Positions 38,701 to 53,700 of a DNA stretch of 64,000 nt are shown here, one piece after another. The DNA lies in NCBI GenBank assembly GCA_948146395.1, contig OX411543.1, positions 64,141,534-64,205,533 on the forward strand, given 5' to 3'. The notes under the pieces are model-generated. The model ran no database searches and was not told where the DNA came from. It was given only the letters and a program-made list of their open reading frames with translations. This stretch comes from Fragum whitleyi (Eukaryota > Mollusca > Bivalvia > Cardiida > Cardiidae). Made by a program: the position numbers and the translations under genes. How positions within the stretch are numbered: position 1 is the first letter of the stretch; each line of letters starts with the position of its first letter.

Positions 38701-41700
38701 TTGTAGGCATTTACAATGAATTTGCGCCAATCCTTACAAATGTAATAATAAGACCTTCAACACTTATGTAATGGACCATTTTCAAAAAAAAGAAAAATGA
38801 ATAAAAAAAAATATATAAAAAATGATTCAAATGAGTTCAAGAAATACATGGGTTGCAGTGGCGGATCCAGAGGGGGTCCGGGGATTCGAACAAACCCCAC
38901 TTTGAAGCCCAATTTATTAACTGGTGTATAATTTCAATTAATCCTACTCCTGCTGTTCACAAATATTCATGTTGGAAACAAAGCTTGGAAGACCGTATAG
39001 ACTAAGATTAGTCTGCACAGTTGTGCAGTCTGATCTTAGCTTATACTGTCTGCTTTTACTTGATTTTATGTTGTTAAAATCCTGAACAGGTCTTGTTGAT
39101 ATCATTTAAAGAATATTTAAATCCAGCAGGATAAGGGTTAAAATTCTGTAAAACTAGGGATACAAACCCCCTGTTAGCATGTTTGAAACCCCTTCGCAGA
39201 AATCCTGGATCTGCGACTGGGTTGATCAAGATTTCCCTCTTTGCTGCAGCTCTGATTCCAAATTATTATCGTTTACACTTGTGAAGAACTACAGCAGCCC
39301 TGTGTTCAGGATGACAAAACAGTGCAAACAGTTTTCCAATTTATACCCTGCTTTGCATGCAAGTGCACATGCAAAGTGGGGTATAATTGGCAAACCGTTC
39401 ATACTGTTTTGTCTTCCTGAACGCAGGGAGGGTCTTTGCCATATGTTACAGTGAGGCCATTTTGTGTAATTCTGCATTCAAAGATAACTTGCCATGTCTT
39501 GACCTTCAACACAGCAAATCATCGTCGATATCAAATATCATCTGGTTTCAAAATATTTGGCATAGGAAAAAAAATCATCCAGGAATTCATTGCTGGCTTG
39601 GTCTATATGCCAACATCATGGCTTGAATAAGCTTTAATTCTAATATTCAAGTGGTCCACCTACAAATTGTCTTGGACAAATGGAAGCCAAATTGATGAAG
39701 ATCAACATAGCATGTCCAATATAATGGAATGATTGTATATAAAACAATTAGTGGTTTAAGGTAATGAACCCGTTATAGCTCCGTAACTTTTCGGAAATAA
39801 TGAGCTTTAACAGTGTTAACTGAGGTTTCCTAATGCTTTTCATCAGGAAACCTCGGCCAACATTATGAAAGATCATGAGTTATGAAATGTTGCAGAACTG
39901 TTATGGTTCCACTACCTTAAGTGACAGCTGTGATCCCCTAATTAAGGCTCCCACATAAAAACTTAAGGAGAAGCAGAAACATGTATGACTCATTGTAACA
40001 TATTGTTCTGGCTGGTTATTTGTGCCTGTGCATATTGTTTCCAACAGTTTCTCATGAGCAGTCACCCCTTTGCATAATGAAAAAACTTTGGTAAAAAAAT
40101 TGCAACCAAATCAAAGGGCTGAAAGCAATGGAAGTACAAGCTATTGATCAATTTTCATTGGAAAAACTAAATCTGTTGACAATTCTGGTTTGCAAAGTGA
40201 AAACAGGTGGTGTAGATTAAGATCAGGCTGCAAACATGTACATGCTGATCTTTGTCTATACCTCCTGCCAAAGCAGGAATATTTCAGGGTCAGAAAGACA
40301 AGGGCTAAGACTCGGATCAGTCTGTACTTGCATCCACATGGTTTGTTCTGATTTTTCACTGGGTACTTAAAATAGAATCTAGCTTCTAGCTTATTATAGA
40401 CCTGCAATTTCAAGTGAGTGATCAAAGATCAATTTAACGTTGAAATTGATAGGAGATAACAGTTTCTCAGACCTCACTCTTTCTTGCGGAACTATAGATA
40501 TCTAGATTTTAGCAGATTGCGTCTACTCATAATTCTAGAATGTTTTTTCCTGCGCAAAACGGTTTTTAAAGCAGTATGGATTAAAAACAGCATGCACAGA
40601 AATGCAGTCTTATCTTAGCTATTTATGCGTGATTGCTCCTCAAAAGTATTGTGGTAAAACCTAGAGCAAGATAGGACACATTGTCCCCAAAATTAGCAAA
40701 ATTGGTTGAAAGGAAAATTAGATACAGTGTAATTTAGCTTACTTACGCACATGACATTGTGTGGCTGTCTGGCTTAGACTGCTCTATCTGTCAGATATTG
40801 TTGGAACCACCATGCACAGGCATATTTAGAATTTTGTAGTTGTTTTTCCTACTATTTATCTCTCCAATCTCTCTTCTAGGTCATAAACATTATTAACACC
40901 GCCCAGGAGAATTGCCCAATAACCGTAGTTCAAGCTTTAGATAAAGTTTTAGAGATTTTGCGTACTAGTGAGCTTTACTCCCCGTTTTTTGCCCAAGAGA
41001 TGAAGGACAACGACCCAATGACGAGTGACTATCTTGGCGGCCTGGTGTCTGTAAGCATCTTTTTCTATTGTTATCTACAAAAAGTATGTGTGTCTGTCAG
41101 AAGTATTTAGGTATAAGGTCAACACAGAGGGTCAAAGTATCAGGGTTACTAAGGGTGCTGACTATGCAAGTCTTGAGACATACAACAAATGCAGGACTCA
41201 CAAAACTAGCTGATGTGAGTCTTATGGACCCTTTTGGGTTCAACTGTTAGGTGCTCTTGCATATGCCATATCTTCGATGTTATTCTAAAACCTCGTAACT
41301 GCAGCTTGATCAAAGCTGTAGTTAAGAAGTTTGAGAAGAATAACGACGATATGACTGAAACACTGTTAAAAGCGGAGTTCAAGTCCATTCAAATCAAACT
41401 CAAAATTACTTTGTTAACACCTTTCTAAAATAGTAACTTTTTGAAAATCCTCAATTTAATTCATCAGATATTTGGCAAAGTTTTATTCTAGGTTAGAATA
41501 GAGTGATAGGTTGATTAATAAATAAAATTGATAGTAGGACTGCCCTTACATTAATTTAAAGCATATTTTAAGACGTTGATCTTACTCCCCTGTTAAATTT
41601 TGTGATGTCATAAATTTGCCAAGCATTGTCAGTATAAACAAAAGAGATGGTGCTATGCATAAAGCAACATTTTTGTGGATTTTTTGGCGTTAACATTTGC

Positions 41701-44700
41701 AGAGATCCTAAAATGCTGTAACGCCCAAGTGCTTCACACTTGGGCGTTAAACTATTTTTAGGGTCCCTGCAAATGTGACCTTCATAAAAGTAAATTAACC
41801 TTATATTATGTTGATGTTGTTTGGGCTGCCCTAAGTTGCTAATACATTATTTTGTGTGACTTCAATTCTACACTAACACACTAACATATTTTTCTAAAGA
41901 TGTTCATATAGTGTAGATCTATAATTTCAAGCGACTTTAAATTCTGTTCATTCTATATTATGATCCCAACTTTATGTATTTCGACTCATGGGATTCCTTA
42001 ATTGTATACTTACATATTTTAGTGACAGGAGATATTATTTGATATACCTTTCTTTTAGTCAGGGTACCTGACAATTTATTACCAGCTGAAAAATTAATGT
42101 CATCATTTTTCCTGCCAGGAATCAACATGTACCTGGGCGAAAACCATTTGATCATTTTATCACAATACAAAGATTTTAATCAAAACTTCAAATGATGAAC
42201 ATTTTTATACTACAACTGAAATGATATAAACCTACAGAATCTTTTGGTATTTTCATATGAGATTTTTTAGTCTCACTGGCCAAAGGCCAGCAAGCTTTTG
42301 TCATGGTGGTGTGTCCATGTGTGTCTGTCTGTATGTGCATGCATAAACTTTTCTTAAAACATCTCCTACTAAACCAATGGGCCAATTTGACGAAACTTGG
42401 CAGAAATGTTCCTTGGGTGACCCTCTTCTAAATTTGTTCGAGAAATTTTGATTGACCCCCCAAATATTGGGCTCGCAGGGCAGGGCTTATTTTCACTTTG
42501 AAATCTTAAAAAATCTTGTCCTTCCCCCTCACTGTGGCCAATTTCAATCAAACTTGGCACCTATATTCCTTAGATGCACCTTCACTTAAAGTGGTCTAGA
42601 CTTTTTGATGTGCCCATAAATGTGGTTGTGGCAGGAATGGGCTTTTTTTCACTTTGAAATTAAAAAAAAGCTTATCCTCCTTTGAAATTAAAAAAAAGCT
42701 TATCCTCCCAATCAATTGGATGAATTTCATTGAATTATGCAATGAATGAACATTTACTAAAAATTGTTCCTGGAAATGTGTTGAGAATGTTCTACTTATT
42801 ACAATCACCTTAATGTTGGTACAAAGATTTGTAGAGGGTATGCAAGTTAATGGTGATTGAGTATTTCGGTGCCATGTGTACCCTACCAGACCCAGTAAAC
42901 CATTAATTACACAATGGTTCTATAGAGACTTTAAAGTCTTGTTTTCAGGCTAATTAAGCTTTATTTAATGAGAGTCTGGAGATGTTAAAATTAGTGGAGT
43001 GATACAAGCCCTCTAAGGCCTCTTGCTTCATATAAAACAAAACACAAAACTTTTTATTTTATATGTAGAATAAATTTGAAACATATGTTTAAAATCAGGC
43101 AAAATACATTTCAAATAAGAATTATTGCCTTAAAAAGGAATATTGGCCTTAATTGGGAATTCATACATATAATTTGAAAGTAATTTCCAAACTATTTTTA
43201 TCTTATAACTATACAAATATCAGTATGATAATATCCCGTATGATATTTTTTTATGATATCACTTAGTTATTTTTAGAATAATGATAGAATGTGGTTTATT
43301 TTTAGAAATTTGCATTTCAGTAAGAAACATTGACGAAAACAAGACAAATAGAGGTTATAAGATTTTTTTTCATACAAAACACTAAGTACATATTATATAT
43401 TTAACACGTGTTTGTCCTCACCTGCAGGTCCTTGTACATTTATTTTTTAAATGGATAGCTTCAGATATTTTGGTAGCAATTAAAATATTTCGTATTTTTA
43501 GTATAACAATTTCATTGACATGGAATAAATACAATTGGTTTCATTGTGCTTTTTATATTAAAAATGGCTATAAATGGAAATGAAATGAGAGACGGCCCTA
43601 ATCTTTGAAGGACAAAAGATTTAGAAAATAAGTTCAAATATTCATGTTACAGCTTAATATACATAATTCACAGGTGGTAAAATGATAATAAACTATATGG
43701 GTGTAAAAATATGATATTTCCTGCTTCACACCTTCCTTAAAAGTTAGAATTCACAGAATGGAATGATAATCATTGCTTTCAGCATTACCGACCTTATTTC
43801 ACTAATTGGATTCAAATTTAATAACATACTATTATATGCTGTTTGTAAAATGGGTTGACTTTTTCAGTCATTCAGTTACAGTGTAAGTTATTTACTAAAA
43901 CAATTTTACCAAAACTTTAATGAAAAATAGTCCTGTACACCCATTTAAAAAAAAAACCAGAATTTAATCTTATAACCAATTGTACTTTCGGAAAAAATTC
44001 TGGTTCAGTAATTTCCTTTTTCAAATTCTTAACAAGTTCATGTTTTGTGTAAAACAGCTAGTATGAATAATGCATTAAAATTGTTCTTCAAAAAACATGT
44101 TGCTATAATTTTAATGAAACAATAGCCCAGCAGAAATGTGAAGTTTCCTATCACATGTTTTAGGTGTTATGAAATGAACATCCACATGGTGTCACTATAC
44201 CTTTGACACCAAGCTAATTTCCTGTTATTCCCACACAAAACACCACATCATAGGTCAAACCAGGGTTTATTGGCAGGATTCGGTTACCAGGATGTTCTTT
44301 AATAAGAGCATTTTGTGTTTAAAGGGGTCAATGACAAACTATTTTTAAGTTCACAGGAGTGTGGAAGTACAGATATTCTCCAATTGTCTGCAGACAAGTG
44401 AAAGATCATTCTCTATTTGTCAAGGATCAAAATAAAACATGTCCACAAGAAAAAGGGAATAGATAAATTTTGGGGAAACATTCTTTTTTAAAGAAGAAGA
44501 GGCTGGAACCCAGCATTTCCTTCATCTATTACACAGTTTTTTCCCTTTTATAAAAAAAACACACAAAACATTTGGATAATTTCCTCTAAGATCTATTCAG
44601 AACCATTCCAAGTATGACCTTAGCATTTGAGCCTGTACATGAGATGTCCAACAATTTCTAATATGCGCAAAGTAAAGACTCTGATCAGCTTGTGCATCTG

Positions 44701-47700
44701 CACATTACTCAAATTACTGTAAATATCATATTTTAGCAAGAATTTAATGTTTGCTACTATTTGCAACCAATTAAACAGCAAAAAATCTTTCTGAAAATTT
44801 AGTGTAATGTATGTTTGTAAGCAACAAAGAGCAATAAATATGCTTCTGCTAATATATTGGCTAAAAAATACCGCTGTTGCAGACACAAAAAATAGACTAT
44901 GCTGCCTCTAAATCTTATTAACTAAACCATAAATGTTTAAAATATAATCATTTTAAATGAAACCTTGAAAACAAAATAAATTGAAGGGGCAGCTTAATAA
45001 AAATCAAATGCCATATGTCAATACAGTTAGAATTTTAAAGGTCTTTTTAACTTGTGGATTTTACCTGGTAAGTTGATTTTCCATCTTGAAGAGAAAATTT
45101 ATTCTTAATCATGTCGTATATCATCTCTTTGTCAGATTATTTCTGTGGATCAATCAACATACCATACAACTATAGATTTCTTGATGAGGATTTTTTTGAT
45201 AACGAAAATAACTATTGAAATACATGTAACTGACACAGAATTGATAAAATCACTTCAGTCACTCGTGACAAAAATATTGTACCAAAAATGTGATTAAAAT
45301 TGCCATGTGACTTACCCCAGTAAAAAAACTTAAAACAGCATAATCAAATGCTAAAAGAACGTGTGAGCTCCACGTGTCTTACTCTTCACAAAGTATCACC
45401 TGATATTATTTGACCTTGAATGCTTATAATTATAATGACCATACTGTCAGCTTGAAACCATAGTTTTGTAATTCATTTCTTGATTAAGGCCATAACTATT
45501 TTATTTTCTGGTTCTCAGTACAAATTAAACAAGACAAAGGATCTGAAGTGGGAATAAAAATTGAAATAAAATGCCTTAAATCCTGTAGTCAGAATAATAA
45601 TAAAGATAAATCTGGAAAAAAAACACTATGTTTTTTTAGGCTCAAGTGAGCACAAAGTGCATGAGTACTGGGCCGATTTCAATGATTGTCTTAACCAGAA
45701 TGTTCCTAAGGTGACCCTCTTCAAAACTTTGTGGCAAAATTTTGATTGGACCATAAAAATTGTTGTGGCAATGGTGGGGCTTATTTTGAGCCCATAGCAT
45801 TTCAATGGAACTTTACCAGAATGTTCTTTAAACGATCCTCTTCAAAAATTGTTTGTGAAATTTAGATCGGTTCATAAATATGGGTGTGGCAAGGCAGGGC
45901 TTATTTGGAGTCTCCTCCATAATTAATGGGTTGGCAGGGTCTGTTATCACTTTGAAGTCCTTGAATAATATCTCGTCTTCAACAATTAGGCAAATGTGAA
46001 TAAAACTTTGCCAGAAAGTTACTTGGATGATATCCACTTGACCAATTAAATTCAGGCCCTCTTGTTTTATTTTTCAATTCAATTGGAATAAAATATCACT
46101 ATATTTCTTCTTAGATTTTTCTTCCAACAATAAAACACTATTGTAGTAACTGTTGTTGTGTAAAAAATATCAATCAATAAATTCTTGAGGCATACTTAGA
46201 TATTTAAGAACCTTACCACTTTTGAGTGATTTGGCTCCTTTTGAAATGTTTAAGTAATACCTATATCTTATAGAAATACCACTCACTAAAGCAGCCTATC
46301 GGAGGAAATATAAAAAAATAAAGTTGATGGAAGGTCATTTCATTTTTATTCCAGATTTGAGAAAAATTGGGTCTGCTTTCCCGAGAACCAAGAAATGAAA
46401 ATAAAATGGCCTAAGCTGATGTAGCTACTTTTTGGTACACACTGAAGGATATACTAAAAAGAGTGCAAAATGAATTTTATTTGACTCAGATTGCATTAAA
46501 TTCTTAAATAATTTATTGTAAGAGGATGTCAACTTTCTGTAACAAATGGAAAAGATCCAATGAAAAAGCAGAATGATGAATTATTATTCAAAAATACAAG
46601 ATATATAATGCCATGGGATCATTTGAAATAATAAACACTTCCATCAGAATCTGCTTTTGAAGATGGTGCTCACTGCTGGTGTTGTGCCTTTGGCTAAATT
46701 TGATTACTCTAATTTGCTCTCAGATATTTGGGGGGCAAACAAGAATTATGTAAAGGTAAAGATTTTTTTTTTTTAAATGATACTTGAATTTGAATATAAA
46801 TCAAGACATATCAATTTACTTCAAATCCAGTCTTTTTAGTGTCTATTAAATGCATCTTCAAAGCTGAGAGAGCTAATATGGGCATGGTAGCAGAGGAGAA
46901 ATATTTATTCTTTAGTTGTTCATGTTTATTAAACATGGTTGTAAGTAAAATGGTTGTAACATAACATGGTTGTATTATAACAGTATTAGATAGAAAAGTT
47001 TGTCTTAGTGAAAATATGATTATGAAAATGTATTTATCTATTATAGCAAGATGTAAAGAGACAAATCATTGAAGGAGAGTCACATTCACAGAAAATAACA
47101 GCAGCTGCAGGTAGGAGCAATGATCTCAACTTTGTCTTGACAATTTCTTTTTTGAGAAAAAAATGTTTTGTAATTCCAATGACTCAATGGTCAAAAGTGC
47201 TAAGTTATCATGGTATCTTGTGTATCAATTTGTATTGAAAGCTATGAGTCCATTTTTTAAGCTCTACCCTCTTGAGACTTGAGGTGTATTTGTAAGAGCA
47301 AGGTTCTTATTAAGTTTCTCAAGATAACTTGCATTCTTTTGAGCAAGATTTTTAGCAGCCAAATAAGAATCTTACTCTTTATAGTCCAATAAACACAGTG
47401 AAAAAGACCCTCGGCCATCATAATCCGTTGGATCTAAGCAACTTTTGGAATATTCTGCTAAACATTAAAGTTTCACGCAGTCTATTTTCTACACTTATAA
47501 ATGTCACTATCTATTTTTATACTTTGTATTCTTATCCTACTATCAATGTTTAACAACATAAATCTTTACAAATTACACACAAATAAACGACAATATCAAC
47601 AGAAGTAGAAGTATTAATGATTGAAAATTATTTCTTCCAAAATCTGCATTTTAAAACAAAACCAGTGTGATGGGACTTAGTTGATAGGGTTGCTTGATGG

Positions 47701-50700
47701 TCTTTGTTGACTTGTAAACATTGGCTCAGAATCAGAACTGCATGCTTGTAATCAAAAATTCTTTCGAAATCACACACAATTTCTTGGAATGGGGATGATT
47801 TATTGGGAATGGTCGGAAAATTGGATTTATTGAAGTTTATTTAACTAAAATTACAATAAAGTACAGAAAAAAGTTAGAATTTCAATTAAACATTCACAGT
47901 ATGTTAATGTTTAGCCATTTTAGGATTTCAGCTTTCCAAATTGAAGAAATATCGAACAAAAGAACAAAGAAAAATCTATCTATATGAAGTCAAAAAGAAT
48001 TATCTGATTCAGCAATTTGACAGTTTGTTGAAAAATTCTGTTGCTGATAAAAGCTCCCAGTCTCTGCTCCTGGAGGGTTTATTAGGTGTAATAGAGTACA
48101 TGTTTATTAACCATTTCTCATAGCATCAAAATCAAAACAAATAAAATTGATAATAGTACAAACTGTTGGTCAATATATTGTATTTGAAAAGTCAATCTGT
48201 AGACAAATCTTGTTTGGAGAAGACAAACTGGTGGTGTAGATTAAGATCAAAGTACATGTATTATTCAAGCTGATCTTAGTCTATCCCTCCTGCATTTACA
48301 ATAATTTTCCGGGTTCAGTATGACAAGGGTTAAGGAATTCTTGTGCTTTCAGGTCACCATGTAACCTCCCATCCTCAGACTGTATCTACACAAATACCAG
48401 AAAATATTGCCAAACTGCTGGTCAGAGAGGCCAAATGGGACTTCAACATTTTTGAGTTCGAAGAAACAACAAAAAATCGGTATGTATACAATTGACATAA
48501 CAGTATTCTAGCTGTTCAAGTTAACACTTTCCTGTTTTACAAAATTTTGGACCTGTCCAAATTCAAAGGTTTTGCAGACGAAAATTTAAAGTGGATTTAA
48601 TTTGAAAAATAACCATTCAGTAGGGTAGAAAATAGTGTGGAAAAAGAAGAAATTGCTTGTCAGAAGCAATTTCTTCTTTTTTCACAATGTTTTCTCAATC
48701 ATAAAATCACAGGCACGTAAAAAGCAGGGATTAAACAGCAAAGGGTTAATACAAGTTTAACTGTAGGAGCAGTTTTGATGCTTATTATGCTGAGCAGGGA
48801 ACATTCTTGCTGTACTGTGCAGGCTAATCTTAGCATATACAGCCTGTTATTCCTTTTTGGAAACCAGAAAGTTTTCAAAATTATATTTCAATTTAAATGT
48901 AAAAAAAAAAAAAAAAAAACAATATCGACTCTCAATTATTGCATTTTGAATTTAATGTAATAAGATTATTATAACATGTTGGAATAAAGCGCATGTATGA
49001 AATAAGAAGAAACTGCATAGAAATTTGGGGGGGGGGCACATTTATATTCAAAGAAAAATTCTCAGGATCAGCCTTCTGATTTTACCTTTTGCATGTAATT
49101 CTTCTCCATCAGACTTTATTCATGGACAAATCATAGCGAAAATGAAATCATTTCATAAATATGACATAGGTTAACTAATAATAGTTTGTTTTTTAAAACA
49201 TTGATATCTTTTTTTCCTATCTAATTTCAGTCCATTAGTATACCTAGGTTTACGAACGATGGCTAGATTTGATGTATGTGGATTTTTGAATATCCCCGAG
49301 TCTATGTTGTGTAACTGGCTGTCGATGATCGAGAGGAACTACCATGGATCGAACACGTATCATAACTCAACACATGCTGCTGATGTACTCAACAGTACTG
49401 CATATTTCTTACAGCTAGAAAAGTGCAAGGTACGACATTATTCTGAAAACAATTAGTGCTAACATCTGGAAGTGCAGATGAAAATATAACTACTTACACG
49501 CCCATGCTTTAGTAGTGCAGCTAGCATGAGTCAGATGCCTAATCTTCAATTATGGGGTCACATGTTTGTTCCCCATCAGCAGCACATATCCTTCTTACTT
49601 TTGTTTCCCACTAATTGTTGGATTATACTCGTGAATTTTAAGTCAGATTGCAGCTTAAAGCTAGAAAAGGTTGTAATGGTAGTTCTGGTGTGAAAGATAC
49701 CAAAGATCCATTGTTAGGTGCTGCTACCACAAAAATATGATTAAAAATTTGTTAAAAGTGTTGTTAAACCCCAATCAATCAAAAATACCGGTATACACCT
49801 TAAGTGAAAGTTTATACTTGGGTGAATTTCTCAAAATATTTTATTTGAATACTTAGCAAGACCATGTAAAGTACGAGCATAAACTCCTACCCTGTGTTCA
49901 AGATGACAAAACAGTGCAACCTGTTTGCACTGTTTTGTCATCCTGAACACAGGGCTCAGGTTTATATCATGAAGAAAAAAGACATAAAAGCTAAATAGAT
50001 ATAAAAATGTTCAAACATTATTTTTCAGCAAATATTTGATCCTATAGATGAAGTGGCTGCCCTTATAGCAGCAGCGGTCCATGACGTGGATCATCCGGGT
50101 AAAAGTAACGCTTTCCTCATCAATGCACAGAGCGAACTGGCGGTTCTGTATAATGATGTGTAGGTATTCTTTAATGCTCTTCAGAGGTTTATCGAGGAAT
50201 TACGGTAGATTATCAATTTGATAAACTCACTGCCTTACCAGTGTAATTATCAAAAGCGTATACTTTGCTTGTGTTCATTTTATATTTTCTGACATCGGCT
50301 TAGCAGTGCCCAAAAGTTGAACATTATCATCACATTTCATAGCAATCACATGGAAATTGACATTCTCTAAGAAAATTTGTCCGAAAATTTATACATTTTG
50401 TCTCAAAATGCATTGAAGAAATAGAATAATCTTTTGTTTTTCGAGTAAGTTTGATTTATATTTCATTGAGGGAGAAACAAAAGCTATATCTTCACTCATG
50501 GTTCCAAATTAAATTAAATTGAAATTAAATTAAATTAATCTTTAAATATTTGTTAGAATCATACTCAATTTTCACTTAATATTTTCTCTTTTCAGAACCT
50601 CAAGGGAAGTATTGCTTACTTTTGCTGTTCTTTTGTTAATTCTGTACATTTGATATTTCAGGGCTGTTCTAGAGAGTCATCATGCAGCGCTTACTTTCAA

Positions 50701-53700
50701 ACTAACGCAAAAAGATCCCAATTTAAACATTTTCAAAAATTTAGACAGGTAAGTTATTTTAAACAGGGGTATAACTCGATTGTCATGGGATACTGTTAAT
50801 TTAAATGTTAATATGGCTAACCATCTTACCATCAAAGTAACTATATTGGTCAGAATATTTACATGAAATATACAAAATGCTACCTTTTCAAATAATTGCA
50901 TAAAATGTGAAACAAACTAGAAATGTGAATGGTACCTTGAATTAGCCTTATTAGTCCCCTACCGGCGAAAGCCGAAGGGGACTATAGGTTTGCGCTCCGT
51001 CCGTCTGTCCGTCCGTCCGTCTGTCAGTCCGTCTGTCTGTCAGTCCGGATTTCAGTTTTCCGGACTTTTTTTCTTAAACCTTTGAGATATTGAGCTGATT
51101 TTTGGTATGTGAGTCCGCATCAATGAGTTACAGAACAAGTTCGAGTTTGGTTCCGGTCCATTGATTTTTGTGGAAGAAACGGATGCTGGACTTAGAAATT
51201 ACCAGGAAATTTCAGTTTTCCGGACTTTTTTTCTAAACCCTTGGAGATATTGAGCTGATTTGTGGTATGTGAGTCCGCATCAATGAGTTACAGAACGAGT
51301 TCGAGTTTGGTTCCGGTCCATTGATTTTTGTGGAAGATACGGATGCTGGACCTAGAAAATTACCAGGAAATTTCAGTTTTCCAGACTTTTTTTCCTAACC
51401 CTTTGAGATATTGAGCTGATTTTTGGTAAGTAAGTCCGCATCAATAAGTTACAGAACAAGTTCGAGTTTGATTCTGGTCCATTGATTTTTGTGGAAGATA
51501 CGGATGCTGGACTTAGAAATTACCAGGAAATTTCAGTTTTCCGGACTTTGTTTCTTAACCCTTAGAGATATTGAGCTGATTTTTGGTATGTGAGTCCGCA
51601 TCAATGAGTTACAGAACAAGTTTGAGTTTGGTTCCGGTCCATTGATTTTTGTGGAAGATACGGATGCTGGACTTAGAAATTTCCAGGAAATTTCAGTTTT
51701 CCAGACTTTTTTTCTTAACCCTTGGAGATATTGAGCTGATTTTTGGTAAGTGAGACTGCATCAATGAGTTACAGAACGAGTTCGAGTTTGGTTCCAGTCC
51801 ATTGATTTTTGTGGAAGATACGGATGCTGGACCTAGAAAATTACCAGGAAATTTCAGTTTTCCGGACTTTTTTTCTTAACCCTTGGAGGTATTGAGCTGA
51901 TTTTTGGTATGTGAGTCCGCATCAATGAGTTACAGAACGAGTTCAAGTTTGGTTCCGGTCCATTGATTTTTGTGGAAGATATGGATGCTAGACTTAGAAA
52001 TTGCCAGGAAATTTCAGTTTTCCGGACTTTTTTTCTTTACCCTTGGAGATATTGAGCTGATTTTAGTTAAGTGAGACTGCATCAATGAGTTACAGTGCAA
52101 GTTCGCGTTTTGTTCCGGTCCACTGATTTTATGTGGAAGATATGGATGCTGGACTTAGAAAATTACCAGGAAATTTCAGTTTTCCGGACTTTGTTCCTTA
52201 ACCCTTGGAGATATTGAGCTGATTTTTGGTATGTGAGACTGCATCAATGAGTTACAGAACGAGTTCGAGTTTGGTTCTGGTCCATTTATTTTTGTGGAAG
52301 ATATGGATGCTCGACTTAGAAAATTCTTTATCCTCAGAGACATTGAGCTGATACATAAAATCTGATACAACTTTTATTTTGGAGAGGTAGTAATTACCTT
52401 TACCACCAAAAAAGATACTGCTCTAGGGATATATATATATAAATCCGGTAGGGGACTTGGTATTGCCATGCAATACTTCCAAATGCTTGTTTGTATAAAA
52501 ATACATTTTTCAGACACATAATATTATTTTAACGATCCTTGTTTAATTTTGCTATGTACTTTTATTTTCAGGGAGACTTTCCGTGTGTTACGACAAGCCA
52601 TTATAGATATGGTGCTAGCCACTGAGATGATGAAACACTTTGAACATCTCAACAAATTTATCAATGGTATTAACAAACTAACTCAAAAAGCTGAAGAAAC
52701 ATCATCACTCGTGAGTAACATTTTAGCATCAATGGAATTTATTAAATTTCTCAAAAAGCTGAGGAAACGTTGCCATTTAGGAGTGACGTTTGTAACTTTT
52801 CATCAAATTTATTGATTTTTAGCTCACCTGAGCACATCATGCTCAAGGTAAGCTTTTGTGATCGTTGAATGTCCGTCGTCCATTGTGTGTCGTGCGTCGT
52901 CTGTTGTCTGTCATCTGGCGTCAACAATCTTAGTGTTTACACTCGAGAGGCCACAAATATGGCACAATCTTCATGAAACTTGGTCAGAATGTTGGCCAGG
53001 TCACAAGGATGAACCCTATTGAAAATGGGACGGATCCATGCAATATCAAGGGATAAGGGTCTTAATGACAATTTTCTTGTTTACACTCTAGGGGCCACAA
53101 ATATAGTCCAATCTTCATGAAAGTTGGTCAGAATGTTTACCAGGTCACAAGGATGAACCCTTTCTAAAATGGGAAGGATCCATGCCATATAAAGGCAAAA
53201 GGGGCCTTAATGACAATTTTCTTGTTGACACACTAGAGGCCACAAATATGGCCTAATTTTCATGAAACTTGGTCAGAATGATGGCCAGATCTCAAGGATG
53301 AAGCCTATTTAAAATTGGAAAGATCCATGCCTTATTTAGGGAAAAAGGGCCTTAATGACAATTTTCTTGTTATATTTGTAGGAGCCACAATTTTGGCCCA
53401 AACTTCATTAAAGTTGGTTTTATGTAGAAATCATCTTCTTTTTGACCTCTGCCTATTTTATTGATGTGATGTCCCAGGTGTCAAAGAGACTCAGGTGAGT
53501 GATCTAGGACCATCATGGTCCTCTTGTATTAATATAGAAGCTAAAGAAACATGATCAATTGTAAGAAGCTTTTTCAAAATAGGACCTATGTCACTGAAAT
53601 GGAAAAAAAAACAATGATATTTTGATATACACAACAGAGCAAGGCTATTTTGTTGATGTTAAATAGACATCCAATATGGATGTGATAAAATAGAGGATAT

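Noticed and set aside
41068..41428. Coding exon after PDE8 exon 6
   Set aside because: No acceptor/donor pair with matching phase and no recognisable homology; exon 7 fits instead.
46711..46760. Possible PDE8 exon after ttgctctcag
   Set aside because: The frame has a TAA after nine codons and phases do not fit exons 6 and 8.
50954..52492. Satellite DNA locus
   Set aside because: The array is enclosed by inverted subterminal motifs, a microsatellite and a 3' hairpin, so it is part of a dispersed element.
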